A stretch of DNA of 64,000 nucleotides from DATKPE01 sp035524335 (GCA_035524335.1 DATKPE010000034.1:1-64000), one strand, 5' to 3'. Counted from the first letter of the stretch, positions 50,002 through 59,826 are shown. Numbers and translations are program-made. The notes: a model not told the origin generated them from the letters alone.

Positions 50002-51438
50002 TCACTTTTCAAGCAGGGCAACCGCCTCGATGTGATCGGTGTGCGGAAACATGTCCACCGGCTGAACCTTCCTCAACCGGTAGCCTCCCTCTGTGAACAA
50101 TTTGACGTCCCGCGCCTGGGTCGACGGATTACAGCTCACATACACGACCCTCGCCGGAGCCAGCCTGATGATCTTCCCGATCACCTTCTCGTGCATGCCG
50201 CTCCGGGGCGGATCGGCCACGATGACCGTCGGCTTCGGATGTTCCCTGAGCCAGTCGCTGTCGGTCGTCATTCTGGTCTTCAGATCTCCGCGAAGAAAAT
50301 AGCAGTTCCTGATCCCGTTCAGACGGGCGTTCTCCTCCGCATCCCTGACCGCGCTTTCCGCCACCTCGATGCCGATCACCCGCTCGACCGCATCGGACAG
50401 ATAAAGGGCGATGGTGCCGGTTCCGCTGTAGAGATCGTACACAACGTCGGTGGGTCCGAGACCGGCGAAATCCTTCGCCACCTCGTAGAGACGCTCGGCC
50501 TGTGCCGTGTTGGTCTGAAAAAATGAATTGGCCGAAATATTGAAGAGGTACCCCCCCAGACGCTCCCGGATGTAGCCGGGCCCGTGAAGAATCTTTTCCG
50601 TCTCCCCCAGCGCCACCATCGAACGGCGCGCGGTAATATTATTCACGATTGTCGTAATACCGGGGAAATGGTCGAGAAGAAGCCGGGTCAGGTTCTGCAT
50701 CGCTTCGGGCCAGTCGACAGACGTGACCACGTTCACCATCAGCTCGCCTGTGTGCCTTGCCTGCCGGATCACAAGATGGCGGAGATACCCCTCCTGCAGA
50801 GCGGAATCATATACGGTCAGATTCCATCCGCGGGCAACCTCGCGCACCGCCGTCAGAATTGCCGAACTGAGCTCCGACTGGAGCCAGCATTCCTCGAGAT
50901 CGACGACCTTGTCGTACCGTTCGGGGACGTGAAGCCCGAGATAGACCGAGGGTGTGTCCGGTTCGTTGCTCGCCATCTCCTCCTGCGTCCGCCAGCGCCG
51001 GTTCGAGAAGGTGAACTCCATTTTATTCCTGTAGTAATACGGCGAATCACAGCCGGCAACCGGCAGGACATCCGGAGAGGCGATCCCGCCGATCCGGACC
51101 AATGCATCCTCCACCCTCTTTCGCTTGAATTCGAGCTGTGCCCCGTACTCCATCTGCTGCCACCGGCATCCCCCGCAGACGCCGAAATGCCTGCACTTCG
51201 GTTCCACCCGGAGAGACGAACGGGAAATGATCCCGACCGCCTGGGCGAGGATATAGTTTTTCCTGGTCTGCCGGACCCGGGCGCGGACCACGTCGCCGGG
51301 CACCGCCCCTTCGACGAAAAAGACAAGCCCGTCCTGCTTCGCCACCGTGGCGCCGTCGCCCGACATGCTCTCGATGGTCAGCGTGCATTCATCCCCCGCA
51401 CGAAGCTTTCCCCCCGTTGTTTCTGCTGTTCCGGTCAT
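50002..51438 (-). CDS. rlmD: 23S rRNA (uracil-C5)-methyltransferase RlmD/RumA-type
   Basis: 478 aa from ATG at 51438 (the in-frame extension starts with TTG and is not supported). TRAM domain (about 11-70, VEGAVPGDVVRARVRQTRK). Cys82, Cys88 and Cys91 of the [4Fe-4S] site sit in CRHFGVCGGCRW; a fourth Cys is in LEECWLQ (about 165). The SAM and catalytic region has DLYSGTGTIALYLS (about 340), ADPPRSGMHEKV and the catalytic Cys in YVSCNPSTQARDV (about 435). It methylates 23S rRNA uridine (m5U). Convergent with menG. Confidence 0.93.
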   Translation of the reverse strand: MTGTAETTGGKLRAGDECTLTIESMSGDGATVAKQDGLVFFVEGAVPGDVVRARVRQTRKNYILAQAVGIISRSSLRVEPKCRHFGVCGGCRWQQMEYGAQLEFKRKRVEDALVRIGGIASPDVLPVAGCDSPYYYRNKMEFTFSNRRWRTQEEMASNEPDTPSVYLGLHVPERYDKVVDLEECWLQSELSSAILTAVREVARGWNLTVYDSALQEGYLRHLVIRQARHTGELMVNVVTSVDWPEAMQNLTRLLLDHFPGITTIVNNITARRSMVALGETEKILHGPGYIRERLGGYLFNISANSFFQTNTAQAERLYEVAKDFAGLGPTDVVYDLYSGTGTIALYLSDAVERVIGIEVAESAVRDAEENARLNGIRNCYFLRGDLKTRMTTDSDWLREHPKPTVIVADPPRSGMHEKVIGKIIRLAPARVVYVSCNPSTQARDVKLFTEGGYRLRKVQPVDMFPHTDHIEAVALLEK

Positions 51439-51482
51439 CTGTTGTTGTGTGAATTCATCCCGGACCGCTTCTCGACGCAATC

Positions 51483-51494
51483 GACAGGCCTGTC
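51483..51494. repeat. Perfect 12-bp palindrome
   Basis: GACAGGCCTGTC just downstream of the T9SS-cargo gene (stop at 51520). No T-run; function unknown. Confidence 0.35.
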
Positions 51495-51519
51495 CGCGGC
51501 CGGGAAAATGAGTTGATCC

Positions 51520-54500
51520 CTATTTCGCAAGGACGATTTTCTCCACCCGCACGATACCGCCGCCCCGTCCGCTTTCCGGACGCGCTTCGAACCTAAGGAA
51601 GTAGACGCCCGACGCCGTCTGTGAGGCATTCCAGACCGCTTCGTGATACCCGGCCGATTCAACACCCGCCGCCAGAACTGCGGTTTCCTGCCCCAGCAGA
51701 TTCACAACGGTGACTCTGACACGGGACGCCTCCGGCAGGCCGTAACGGATGGTCGTCGAGGGATTGAACGGATTCGGATAATTCTGGTCGAGCGTGAAGG
51801 CGGCGGGAATTCCGCCGGTCAGGTTCCTGAGGCCGACCGAGACCGGAGCATGATCCAGAACCGTTTCCCCTCCCGGTTTCATCGGAAGAATCTCTCCGTC
51901 CAGATCGAGCGCGAATGTTCTCCCCGCTTCCGGAGTGTTCCACCGGAGGGAAACCGGATACGCAAGCCCCTTCAGCTCAAGCCGAACAACGGCATCCGGT
52001 ATGACCGGTCGTGCCACACTGCCGCCGTCAAACCGGACATCGGCAGGATCGGCATATCCCGCGGGGGGACCGTCGATGACCGCCGCCGCGGAGCTGCTGA
52101 ACCGCAGATTCCATGCGCGGCCGCTCCTGTCGGTGACGGTGAGCAGATTCCGGTATGCCGACAGATCCGCGAGCGAAGTTGTGCGGGGAGCCCGGGGAGC
52201 GCCTCCATCAGCCGCGAGCACCAGAAGACCCGATCGGGAAGTCTTGACCCAGTATCCCCTGAACGGCAGGAGCGTATCTGCAATGATATAATTCGACGAG
52301 TAACCGAAAAGTGCGCCGGTCAGAATACTGTCCGGGATCGACGTCAACGCAATCGCCGGGAGCGGAGCGGCGACCGATCCGATGAGATTCCAGCCAGCGC
52401 TCACCGCAACGGTCTCGCGGACGACGGGGACCCCGCTGACGGCGATCGAACCGGCCGCACCGAACTTCAGCCAGTATCCGTTACCGGGACCGAGGGAATC
52501 GCTCAGTTCGTACGAACCGGCATAGGCGTATGCGCCCGACACGGAGCCGGGGAAAATGGAGTCTTTCGCGGGATTGACCGGGACCGTCGGAAGCGAAACG
52601 AGCGCCCATCCGGCGCTGACGGTATCGTACAGAGTCACCGCGACGGTCCGGCGGAATTGAAAGGCCGGACCGAAATTTCCCCAGCCGAGCTGATCGTGCG
52701 CGCGAACGTGCCAGTAGTACACCAGACCGGTGTCGAAGCCGCCGATCGCCAGCGCGGTGTCGGTAAGGCTGGTATCGGAGTTCAGCGTTGTGGAAAATCC
52801 GGGGGATGAGGAGAGTTCAAAGTCGTACGTCGCGGCGCTGTGTGCGGCGTGCCAGCGGAATATGATCGTATCACCGAAGATAAGAGAACTGTCCGCCGGT
52901 GATACCGCCATGACGGCCGGCGGGACATCCCATGTCGTGAATCTGCGGACCGCAGTGAATCCCCCCCATCCGGCCTGATTCTTCGCCCGGACCCGCCAGT
53001 AATAGGTAGTGCCGTTCTGCGCCGAATCGAAAGTGAGGGATGTATCGGTCAGCGTCGTATCTGCAAAGACCATTGCGGAAAAATCCGGCTGACGCGCGAG
53101 ATCGAGTTCGAACTGAACGGGAACCGTCAGAATCCGGCGGGCGGAACGCGCAGAGACCTGTTTCGTCTGAGACCCGGCGGGAAAATTCCAGCTCAGGATC
53201 ACGGGAACCGGCACATCGGACGCGCTGTCGGCCGGCTGTAGGAGAGAGACCGGCCGCGGAACATCCCAGCAGGTAAAGCTCCGGACGACATTTCCGGTGC
53301 TCCATCCCATCGGATCTCCCGCCAGAACGCGCCAGTAATACCGCGCACCGGGTGCGGCGCCGGAAAAGAGTGCGGACGTGTCCGTGATGGTCGAATCGCC
53401 GAAAACGATGCCCGAAAAATCGGAAGAGGATGAAATCTGAAGATAATAGCCGGATGCGCCCGCAGAACTGTTCCAGACGAGAGAGACCGGGATGGGTTCC
53501 CCGCCCGCACCGTCCGGCGGCGAGACCGGCGCGGGGGCCGGTGCGAGACCGAGTGTCGTGAAATTCCACCCGTTGCTGTACGATCCCCAGCCCGCGCTGT
53601 TGCCGGCTCTCACACGCCAGTAGTACGTGACATTCGGCGCGAGTCCGGTGAGGGTGTGCTGTGTGTCGGTGAGGGTGGAGTCGGTGAAGGTGAAGAAGGA
53701 AAAGACCGGTGTCGTCGAGACGTCGAGCCGGTAGACCGCCGCGCCCGAGTCGCTTGCCCAGCGAAGGATGAACGGCGGCGTCAGACTGGTCGACCCCGAC
53801 GCCGGAGCGGCAAGGAGAACCTGCGCCGGAGGAGCGGGGGGCGGCGGCGAAGAGGCACCGAGGAGCCAGAGGCTCATATTCATGAAGACGATATTATCCG
53901 TCGCACCGGCTTCGGTCCAGCCGGTATAGAGGGAGTTTCCGGACTCGCCGGTTCCGTCGTCGGCGGGAGAACTGTCGCATATCGCGGCGATCTTTCCCCG
54001 TCCGTATCTGGAGGTCGCGGCAACCACCTGCGTGGTCCCCTGGGCGATCGAATTCATCCAGATGTGGCCGGCTGCATTCGGGTTGACAGTAGTGAGGAGA
54101 TTGAGCGTCGAACCGTTGTGATAACTCAGCGCTGTGGCCGTTCCCGCCGGTCCGTGGACGACTGAATCGTTCGGATTTGCAGAAACGTTGGTGAAAACGC
54201 CCGTCACATTGTTGTTCGATTCGCTTTTCACCTCGAAATGAAGTCCGAAGAGTGAATCGCTCCCCAGATCGTTCCAGATCATGGGAGAATCCCATCCGTC
54301 GTTATTACGATCGGACCCGTAATGATCCGAGACCATGAAGAGGGATCCGCCGTTCTGAACATAATTCAGGATGGCGGTTTTTTCGGCCGACGTGAACCGG
54401 ATGTTGGGTTCGCAGACGACAAACATCGCATAATTCGACAGGTCGTAGGGATTCGAACCGTTACCGTAGGTGATGCCGTAACTGGCTGTAAGAGTATGGA

Positions 54501-54744
54501 CGATATATCCCTGCTGTACCAGATTCACCCCCCATGCGGAGATGCCGCCCACCCAGTACGATTCCGGTGTGGATGGGGTAATCCCCGACTGCGCAGGCGA
54601 TGGAACCGGCTGATGCGTATCGATGATCCAATCGGCCTGGCCGGCCGTTTCGGCCTTGGTATTGTCGAACAGCACCTTGAGTTGTGAATACGCAGGAACA
54701 CAAGCGATAATCAGGAACAGACCAACGGCACAGATTCTCTTCAT
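51520..54744 (-). CDS. Large T9SS-secreted protein: GATase1-like domain, four FnIII repeats, sorting tail
   Basis: 1074 aa. Signal peptide at 1-20. N-terminal domain (about 20-285) is like a ThuA/glutamine-amidotransferase-type fold (KVLFDNTKAETAG, LNYVQNGGSLFMVSDHYGSDR). Four fibronectin type III repeats follow (about 290-385, 385-480, 480-590, 590-685), each ending near YYWRVRA or YYWHVRA and WGxF. Then come two repeats of the SAGWxLVSLP/SAGWNLIGS type (about 690-840). The tail ends in FTLDQNYPNPFNPSTTIRYG and LRFEARPESGRGGG. Exported and anchored or released by T9SS; the target is unknown. Confidence 0.9.
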   Translation of the reverse strand: MKRICAVGLFLIIACVPAYSQLKVLFDNTKAETAGQADWIIDTHQPVPSPAQSGITPSTPESYWVGGISAWGVNLVQQGYIVHTLTASYGITYGNGSNPYDLSNYAMFVVCEPNIRFTSAEKTAILNYVQNGGSLFMVSDHYGSDRNNDGWDSPMIWNDLGSDSLFGLHFEVKSESNNNVTGVFTNVSANPNDSVVHGPAGTATALSYHNGSTLNLLTTVNPNAAGHIWMNSIAQGTTQVVAATSRYGRGKIAAICDSSPADDGTGESGNSLYTGWTEAGATDNIVFMNMSLWLLGASSPPPPAPPAQVLLAAPASGSTSLTPPFILRWASDSGAAVYRLDVSTTPVFSFFTFTDSTLTDTQHTLTGLAPNVTYYWRVRAGNSAGWGSYSNGWNFTTLGLAPAPAPVSPPDGAGGEPIPVSLVWNSSAGASGYYLQISSSSDFSGIVFGDSTITDTSALFSGAAPGARYYWRVLAGDPMGWSTGNVVRSFTCWDVPRPVSLLQPADSASDVPVPVILSWNFPAGSQTKQVSARSARRILTVPVQFELDLARQPDFSAMVFADTTLTDTSLTFDSAQNGTTYYWRVRAKNQAGWGGFTAVRRFTTWDVPPAVMAVSPADSSLIFGDTIIFRWHAAHSAATYDFELSSSPGFSTTLNSDTSLTDTALAIGGFDTGLVYYWHVRAHDQLGWGNFGPAFQFRRTVAVTLYDTVSAGWALVSLPTVPVNPAKDSIFPGSVSGAYAYAGSYELSDSLGPGNGYWLKFGAAGSIAVSGVPVVRETVAVSAGWNLIGSVAAPLPAIALTSIPDSILTGALFGYSSNYIIADTLLPFRGYWVKTSRSGLLVLAADGGAPRAPRTTSLADLSAYRNLLTVTDRSGRAWNLRFSSSAAAVIDGPPAGYADPADVRFDGGSVARPVIPDAVVRLELKGLAYPVSLRWNTPEAGRTFALDLDGEILPMKPGGETVLDHAPVSVGLRNLTGGIPAAFTLDQNYPNPFNPSTTIRYGLPEASRVRVTVVNLLGQETAVLAAGVESAGYHEAVWNASQTASGVYFLRFEARPESGRGGGIVRVEKIVLAK

Positions 54745-54853
54745 CTCGCTTCCATTGAGTGTGTTGATGGGATTGCGTGGAACGGTATGGCAGTCTAATA
54801 TACGAAAAATACCGCTCATCTCTGAAAAACCCCGGCTTCATGTGCGTCCGCGG

Positions 54854-54882
54854 TTGACTTTCATTCCGATCATGACTACCTT
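54854..54882 (+). promoter_or_regulatory. Promoter of the gene at 54909
   Basis: TTGACT, 17-base spacer, TACCTT, with the predicted start about 20 bases before the ATG. Confidence 0.5.
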
Positions 54883-54908
54883 TTTGAAAATATGTCTGCC
54901 GATTGACG

Positions 54909-55349
54909 ATGTCGATGAAGATCATCTTCGCCCTCCTTCTGACTCCCGCCCTCCTCCGGTGTCAGACCGGTTCGCTTATCATCCGCGTCGTGGACAATGT
55001 CCAGGAAAAACCGGTCTGGGGCATGGTGCTGACGATTCCGGAGCTTCACCGGAGCGACACCACCAATGACAGCGGCCTGTGCAGACTGAAAAACGTCCCC
55101 CCCGGCAGGTATTCCGTGGAAACCAGAAAGATCGGCTTCCGGCGTGCGTCGTACCTCAACATCAGCGTCGTGCCCGATTCAGCGACGCAGGTGACGATCC
55201 AGGTGGAGGCCGACGATCCGATGTCGCCCGCGCCGGTCGTGCGGCCCGGAGACCGTGATTCAGGAGGGACTGCGGAACTGCAGAATTGCCAGGTACAGAA
55301 GAACCGTAAAACCGGATATCTTCCCGCGGCGGACGCCGCTCTGAGATAG
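54909..55349 (+). CDS. Exported carboxypeptidase-regulatory-like domain protein
   Basis: 146 aa. An ATG at 54909 (or 54915) is favoured over a TTG at 54903. Signal peptide to about 20 (IIFALLLTPALLRC). The mature part matches the carboxypeptidase-regulatory/Gramicidin-S-type beta-sandwich domain: RLKNVPPGRYSVETRKIGFRR (about 57-77) is the signature. These occur as single domains in exported proteins and help binding or folding. No catalytic site. Basic tail after about 115. It has its own promoter. Confidence 0.75.
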   Translation: MSMKIIFALLLTPALLRCQTGSLIIRVVDNVQEKPVWGMVLTIPELHRSDTTNDSGLCRLKNVPPGRYSVETRKIGFRRASYLNISVVPDSATQVTIQVEADDPMSPAPVVRPGDRDSGGTAELQNCQVQKNRKTGYLPAADAALR

Positions 55350-55383
55350 CGCGGAGAGTAACGACGCGAAACGAGCCGCCCGC

Positions 55384-55998
55384 TTAACGGGTCGCGGATT
55401 GCCGGCCGTCAATAAATTTCCGGAGTTGTTCCCTCACCGCCGGCCATTCATCCCCGATGATGCTGTAGTACGCCGTGTTGCGCGGCTTACCGTTGTCTTT
55501 AATCCTGTCCATCCGGTGAATCCCCTCAAACCGCGCTCCGATTTTTTCTATCGCGCGCCGGGACCGGAGATTCGTTTCGTCCGTTTTGAGCTGGACCCTG
55601 AGCGTGTGCAGTGTCCCGAAGCAGTATTCGAGCAGAAGGAATTTGCACTCGGCATTGATCCCGGTTCCCCAGTACTCAATCATCAGCCAGCTCCATCCTA
55701 TTTCGAGTTTCCGGTCTCCGGGCACGATGTCGAGAAATCTGGTGGAGCCGATCAGACGCCCGGTCGGCCGGTGACGGATGACGAACGGATACTCTCTCCC
55801 GTCGTCCCGGGCGGTGAGCGCCGCGGCGTAGAGTTCCAAAAACCGCTCGCGGACGGAGCCGTCGGACGGGGTGAATTCCCACAGCCGTCTGTCCGATCCC
55901 GCGTTCCATAATTCCGCGAAATGTATGCGTTCGAGAGGAAGGAGATCGACCGCGGTTCCTTCCAAGACGACGGGGTGTTTGATCCAGGTTCCGGTCAC
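55384..55998 (-). CDS. GNAT-family N-acetyltransferase (RimJ/RimL-like)
   Basis: 204 aa. A GTG at 55998 is favoured because the upstream in-frame start is TTG inside the promoter. N-terminal strand VVLEGTAVDLLPLERIHFAEL, a fold with the acetyl-CoA-binding region (SWLMIEYWGTGINAECKFLL at about 100-119), and the C-terminal ETNLRSRRAIEKIGARFEG (about 140-160) of the RimJ/RimL subgroup. It may acetylate a ribosomal protein or small molecule. Promoter at 56059-56087, flanked by a perfect 9-bp inverted repeat. Confidence 0.85.
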   Translation of the reverse strand: MTGTWIKHPVVLEGTAVDLLPLERIHFAELWNAGSDRRLWEFTPSDGSVRERFLELYAAALTARDDGREYPFVIRHRPTGRLIGSTRFLDIVPGDRKLEIGWSWLMIEYWGTGINAECKFLLLEYCFGTLHTLRVQLKTDETNLRSRRAIEKIGARFEGIHRMDRIKDNGKPRNTAYYSIIGDEWPAVREQLRKFIDGRQSATR

Positions 55999-56058
55999 GC
56001 TGATGTAATAATGATGGAAACAGCCGGGACTGCATATTCCCGACGGGTCATTCCGGAT

Positions 56059-56087
56059 AGTATACAAAACGGTTCTTCTCTATCCAA
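56059..56087 (-). promoter_or_regulatory. Promoter of the GNAT gene
   Basis: TTGGAT, 17-base spacer, TATACT. It is enclosed by the inverted repeat ATTCCGGAT (56050-56058) and ATCCGGAAT (56089-56097), 30 bases apart, which could hold a dimeric regulator. The rest of 55999-56332 shows only a doubtful 33-aa reading frame. Confidence 0.5.
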
Positions 56088-56332
56088 CATCCGGAATAAG
56101 GCGGAGGGCTCTCTTCACGTCAGAAGATATTCATCGACGTAGAGCGTCACATCAGCCGGATAAATTCACTTCCAAAGGCGAGATCTGAAGGCGTCTTCCA
56201 GAGAGGCATCTGCCGGAATGTCGATATTGCAGTGGATCGAATCCGGGCATGCGGATTTACCGCTCATGTCCGGGTGTGAAGGCAGATCGGTGTCTGTTTT
56301 TTACGGGAAGGATAAGGCGGGGCTGTGCGCCA

Positions 56333-57652
56333 TTACCTGACCAGCAGCATTTTGCGGATAAGTCCGGCCGGACCAGACCGGAAACGGCAGAAATAGATTC
56401 CGGACGGCAGATCGCCCGCGTCCCAGCGGAGCGAATAGCTCCCCGCCGTGAGAACAGCGTCGGAGAGGAGTGCAACAGAACGACCGAGCAGATCGTAGAT
56501 CTCCACGCGAACCCGCTCCCTGACCGGAACAGTGAACGTGATCGTCGTGGAAGGGTTGAACGGATTCGGGTAGTTCTGCAACAGCGAAAAGTCACGGGGG
56601 AGGCCGGCGGTACCGCGCACGGCCAGCGGAACCCGCCAGGTCATCACTCTCCGGAAGGAATTGATCCAGCCGGACGGCGACCAGATCTGTTCCGTCCAGG
56701 TTGCCTCATTTCCGGCCGCATCGTACGTGAGACTGTCCAGGTAGCGGTTCGCCCATCCCGTATCGCTCCGGGTCTGGAACAGTTCATCCGATTCCTTCCC
56801 ATCCGCATCATAGGTGAATGTCGTGAATCCGAAATCCATCCAGCCGGTGTCGGCATACATCTGCCAGCGTTCGGATGATTCGCGGCCGCCCGTGCCGTAC
56901 GAATAGAAGGCCCGCTCGCTGTTCACCCAGCCGGTATCCGCATACTCCTGCCAGATGTCCATCGTGTCCATCCCCTCCCCGTTCAGGAAGGTTCCGATTC
57001 TGCCAGTCGGAATCCATCCCCCCGCCGACCAGTTCAGGGTCAGCCAGAACCATGCGCGGTCGGCGGAGTCGGAGACGAGACTGGTTTTCAGATAACCTGT
57101 CCATCCGTTTCCCGACCTGCGCATGTAGACGGCGGAAGTCTCCTGGCCGGCGTCATAACTGAAATTGATGAGAAAGACGCCGGCCCACCCCGTATCGCTC
57201 CATTCCTGAATGAGTTCCGAGGTGTTGTTGCCGCCGGTGTCGTACTGATACGAATAGAGATAGGAATTTTGCCGGCCGGAATCATCGAATGATCCCCAGA
57301 GGTCGCCGGATTTGCGGCCGGCCGAGTCGTACAGCAGGGAATCCTCGGAAGCGTTCACCCAGGCGCCGGCAGACCAGGTCTGATAGAGAAGCGATACAAG
57401 GGCTGAACCGGCAGGGCTGAAAATCCGGTCTGCCGGAGGAGCCGGGGCAGAACGTTTGAACCGAAAGTCCGCGGGATATCGGGTCCCGGTGCTTGTGCGT
57501 TGCGGCAACGACAATCTTCTGTCGTTGAAAACGTCCGGTGAAATTTTCCCGGCGCTCCTCATGAATAAGCCGGGCGCCCGCGGGGAGACCTGACCGGATC
57601 CTGCCGCGATGGCACCGATCATGAGAGCCGTTGTGAAGAAGACGAACTTCAT
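56333..57652 (-). CDS. T9SS-secreted protein with YxxDxxG-type repeats
   Basis: 439 aa. The ATG at 57652 is 17 bases after the M1 peptidase stop. Signal peptide to about 20. The core (about 80-330) has about ten short repeats with spaced aromatic, Asp and Gly residues (DSAGRKSGDLWGSFDDSG, YQYDTGGNNTSELIQEWSD, DTGWA or DTGWM), perhaps forming a beta-solenoid or RHS/YD-type rod. The tail is the T9SS domain (FSLLQNYPNPFNPSTTITFT, about 365-384) ending in KMLLVR. The repeats may bind polymer or build a surface fibre. Confidence 0.88.
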   Translation of the reverse strand: MKFVFFTTALMIGAIAAGSGQVSPRAPGLFMRSAGKISPDVFNDRRLSLPQRTSTGTRYPADFRFKRSAPAPPADRIFSPAGSALVSLLYQTWSAGAWVNASEDSLLYDSAGRKSGDLWGSFDDSGRQNSYLYSYQYDTGGNNTSELIQEWSDTGWAGVFLINFSYDAGQETSAVYMRRSGNGWTGYLKTSLVSDSADRAWFWLTLNWSAGGWIPTGRIGTFLNGEGMDTMDIWQEYADTGWVNSERAFYSYGTGGRESSERWQMYADTGWMDFGFTTFTYDADGKESDELFQTRSDTGWANRYLDSLTYDAAGNEATWTEQIWSPSGWINSFRRVMTWRVPLAVRGTAGLPRDFSLLQNYPNPFNPSTTITFTVPVRERVRVEIYDLLGRSVALLSDAVLTAGSYSLRWDAGDLPSGIYFCRFRSGPAGLIRKMLLVR

Positions 57653-57668
57653 ATCCGCCCATCGGACT

Positions 57669-59627
57669 TTATTTCGCCGGTGCGGTCCAGACATTGTTTG
57701 TGGTATCGATGTCGGGAAATCTCTGCCGCGGGTCGATCACGACCGAGGTGATGCGGGTCATCGAGGGATACCTGATCGTGAACTCGCCGGATCTTTCCCA
57801 GATCTCGACGGGAAACCGGAGCGTGTCCGTTTTTCCGTTCGCCTGCCCGACGGACACTTCCAGCGGCATCACCATCTGGTTTTTATTGACAATGGTGATG
57901 AGCGCCCCTTTTGCGGTATCGCCGCCGTCATAGTCGACGCTGCCGACGGCCTGATCGAGTTTCCAGTTTTCGATGTACCATCCCTTCCAGAACCAGTCGA
58001 GCGATTCGCCCGCTCCGTTGTTCATGGAACGGAAAAAATCGGCGGGCATCGGATGGCGGAACGCCCAGTCCCGGATGTAGCGGCGGAAGGCGTAATCGAA
58101 CCGTTCGCGGCCGAGAATATCCTCGCGCAGAAGCACCAGCCCGAAGGCCGGCTTGAAGTATTCCAGCGGATGGACGGCGCTCCCCGGCAGGGCGTCGGCA
58201 TAGGAAATCATCGGCTCCGACGCGGGGCCCGTGATGAAGGGAACGATTTCGCGCGCCGGGTTCCCCCCCTTCGGCGCGTATTCATTGTCCCGTTTGGGAG
58301 CGAACTCCCCTTTGTTGAATTCCCCGGTGGCGTAAATATCGATGAACGTGTTGAACCCTTCGTCCATCCATGCGTGGGTCCGTTCGTTGGAGCCGACAAT
58401 CATCGGAAACCACTCGTGTCCCATCTCGTGGTTGATGACCATCCAGAGGGTTTTCCCCGTCGCTTTCCAGTGCCCGAAGATCGCACCCGGATACTCCATT
58501 CCGCCCACGGGTCCCCCCACCGCCACGGCTTCCGGGTAGGGATACGGGAACCAGTCGCGGGAGAAGATCTCGATGGTCTGCTTCACATACTGAGCGGCCC
58601 TGTTCCACCCCGAATCGGTCGCGCTCTCGGCGGGATAGACGGCGGCGGCAAGCGCGCGCTTCCCGCCGGGGAGGTTGATCTTTGCGGCGTCCCAGAGAAA
58701 CGCCCGCGACGAGGCCCAGACAACATCGCGGCTGTTGTCCATCCTGAAATGCCAGGTTTTCATTTTCCGCCGGTCTCCCACCGGGGCGGGAATATCGGAG
58801 AGACCCCGGATATGAACTGTCGCATCGCTCTTTCCCGCTTCGGCGAGTCTCCGGCGGTCGGTTCCGGTCAGGACTTCCGCGGGATTCAGCAATGTACCCG
58901 ATCCCGTCACGAGCTGGTCGGCCGGCACGGTCACGCGATAATCGAAATTGCCGTACTCCAGATAAAATTCCCCGGCGCCCAGGAAGGGAAGGACATTCCA
59001 GCCGCGGATATCGTCATACACCTCCAACCGGGGATACCATTGCGCGATGTCGTAGATCGTGCCGTTTTTCGTCTCGAGCCATCCCGTGCGCCCCATTCCG
59101 GAAGGCGGAATTGTATAGGAATAGGATATTTTGAGGGTTACGGTTCCGCCGTGCGGCGGCACCGGGTTGGGCAGGCGGACCTGCATTCTGGTATCGTCGA
59201 TGACGTACGTTCCCGGGATCAGTTTCCCCTTTTGTCCGACCTCCAGACGTTCAATATTAAAACCTCCTTTGAATCGCGGTGTTCCGGACGACAAACGGGC
59301 GCTCCGGGAGTTCGGCGCGAAGTTGTTCTGATCGAGCGCAAGCCAGACATACGACAGGGGATCGGGACTGTTGTTGGTATAGGTGATGCGGACGGCGGCG
59401 CTGATGATTTTTGCGGAATCGTCGAGCCGCGCATCGATCGCATAATCCGCGCGGTTCTGCCAGTAGCCCGGACCGGGCGACCCGTCGGAACTCCGGACGG
59501 CATCCTTCGAACCGCCGTCGAACAGCGGATCGAATGCCCGGTGCGGGTCGTACAGCGACTGTGCCCGTGCCGATATCCCCCAAAGCAGAAGTACCGCAGA
59601 CGCGATTGCTGTGAGCCTGAATTTCAT
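57669..59627 (-). CDS. M1-family metallopeptidase, exported
   Basis: 652 aa. Signal peptide to about 22. N-terminal beta domain with YSYTIPPSGMGRTGW and FGSW-like substrate-site features. The zinc motif HEMGHEW is at about 395-401 in INHEMGHEWFP, with a second Glu about 18 residues on in DEGFNTFIDIYATGEF, matching the M1 HExxH-x18-E ligand set. The remaining 200 aa are helical with a small beta C-terminus. An aminopeptidase of the periplasm or surface that trims N-terminal residues. Promoter 26-53 bases upstream. It leads a unit with the T9SS repeat protein. Confidence 0.93.
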   Translation of the reverse strand: MKFRLTAIASAVLLLWGISARAQSLYDPHRAFDPLFDGGSKDAVRSSDGSPGPGYWQNRADYAIDARLDDSAKIISAAVRITYTNNSPDPLSYVWLALDQNNFAPNSRSARLSSGTPRFKGGFNIERLEVGQKGKLIPGTYVIDDTRMQVRLPNPVPPHGGTVTLKISYSYTIPPSGMGRTGWLETKNGTIYDIAQWYPRLEVYDDIRGWNVLPFLGAGEFYLEYGNFDYRVTVPADQLVTGSGTLLNPAEVLTGTDRRRLAEAGKSDATVHIRGLSDIPAPVGDRRKMKTWHFRMDNSRDVVWASSRAFLWDAAKINLPGGKRALAAAVYPAESATDSGWNRAAQYVKQTIEIFSRDWFPYPYPEAVAVGGPVGGMEYPGAIFGHWKATGKTLWMVINHEMGHEWFPMIVGSNERTHAWMDEGFNTFIDIYATGEFNKGEFAPKRDNEYAPKGGNPAREIVPFITGPASEPMISYADALPGSAVHPLEYFKPAFGLVLLREDILGRERFDYAFRRYIRDWAFRHPMPADFFRSMNNGAGESLDWFWKGWYIENWKLDQAVGSVDYDGGDTAKGALITIVNKNQMVMPLEVSVGQANGKTDTLRFPVEIWERSGEFTIRYPSMTRITSVVIDPRQRFPDIDTTNNVWTAPAK

Positions 59628-59652
59628 GATCGTTCCGGAAGTTGTTGAGGGT

Positions 59653-59680
59653 AAAATATGAAATTCCGGACGGCATTCAA
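59653..59680 (-). promoter_or_regulatory. Promoter of the M1 peptidase operon
   Basis: TTGAAT, 16-base spacer, TATTTT, giving a leader of about 20 bases. Confidence 0.45.
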
Positions 59681-59748
59681 ATCCGCATAATTTGATGATC
59701 CCCGGTCTGGATTGATCGACGATTTCCGCGGAAGAGAGGAAGTTGACA

Positions 59749-59804
59749 GGAAAAAAATCGCCCCGGTTTCCGCGAATATGCCTGCAGATGGTAAACCGGG
59801 GCGT
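59749..59804 (-). terminator. Rho-independent terminator of the T9SS gene at 59827-61716
   Basis: On the minus strand the long stem CGCCCCGGTTT/AAACCGGGGCG (11 bp) is followed by ATTTTTTT, 23-78 bases past the stop. Confidence 0.9.
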
Positions 59805-59826
59805 TGTGAACCGAATGTGGTGTGGG

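Noticed and set aside
56166..56267. 33-aa reading frame on the minus strand (ATG to TGA)
   Set aside because: Very short, weak Shine-Dalgarno and no similarity that I recognise.
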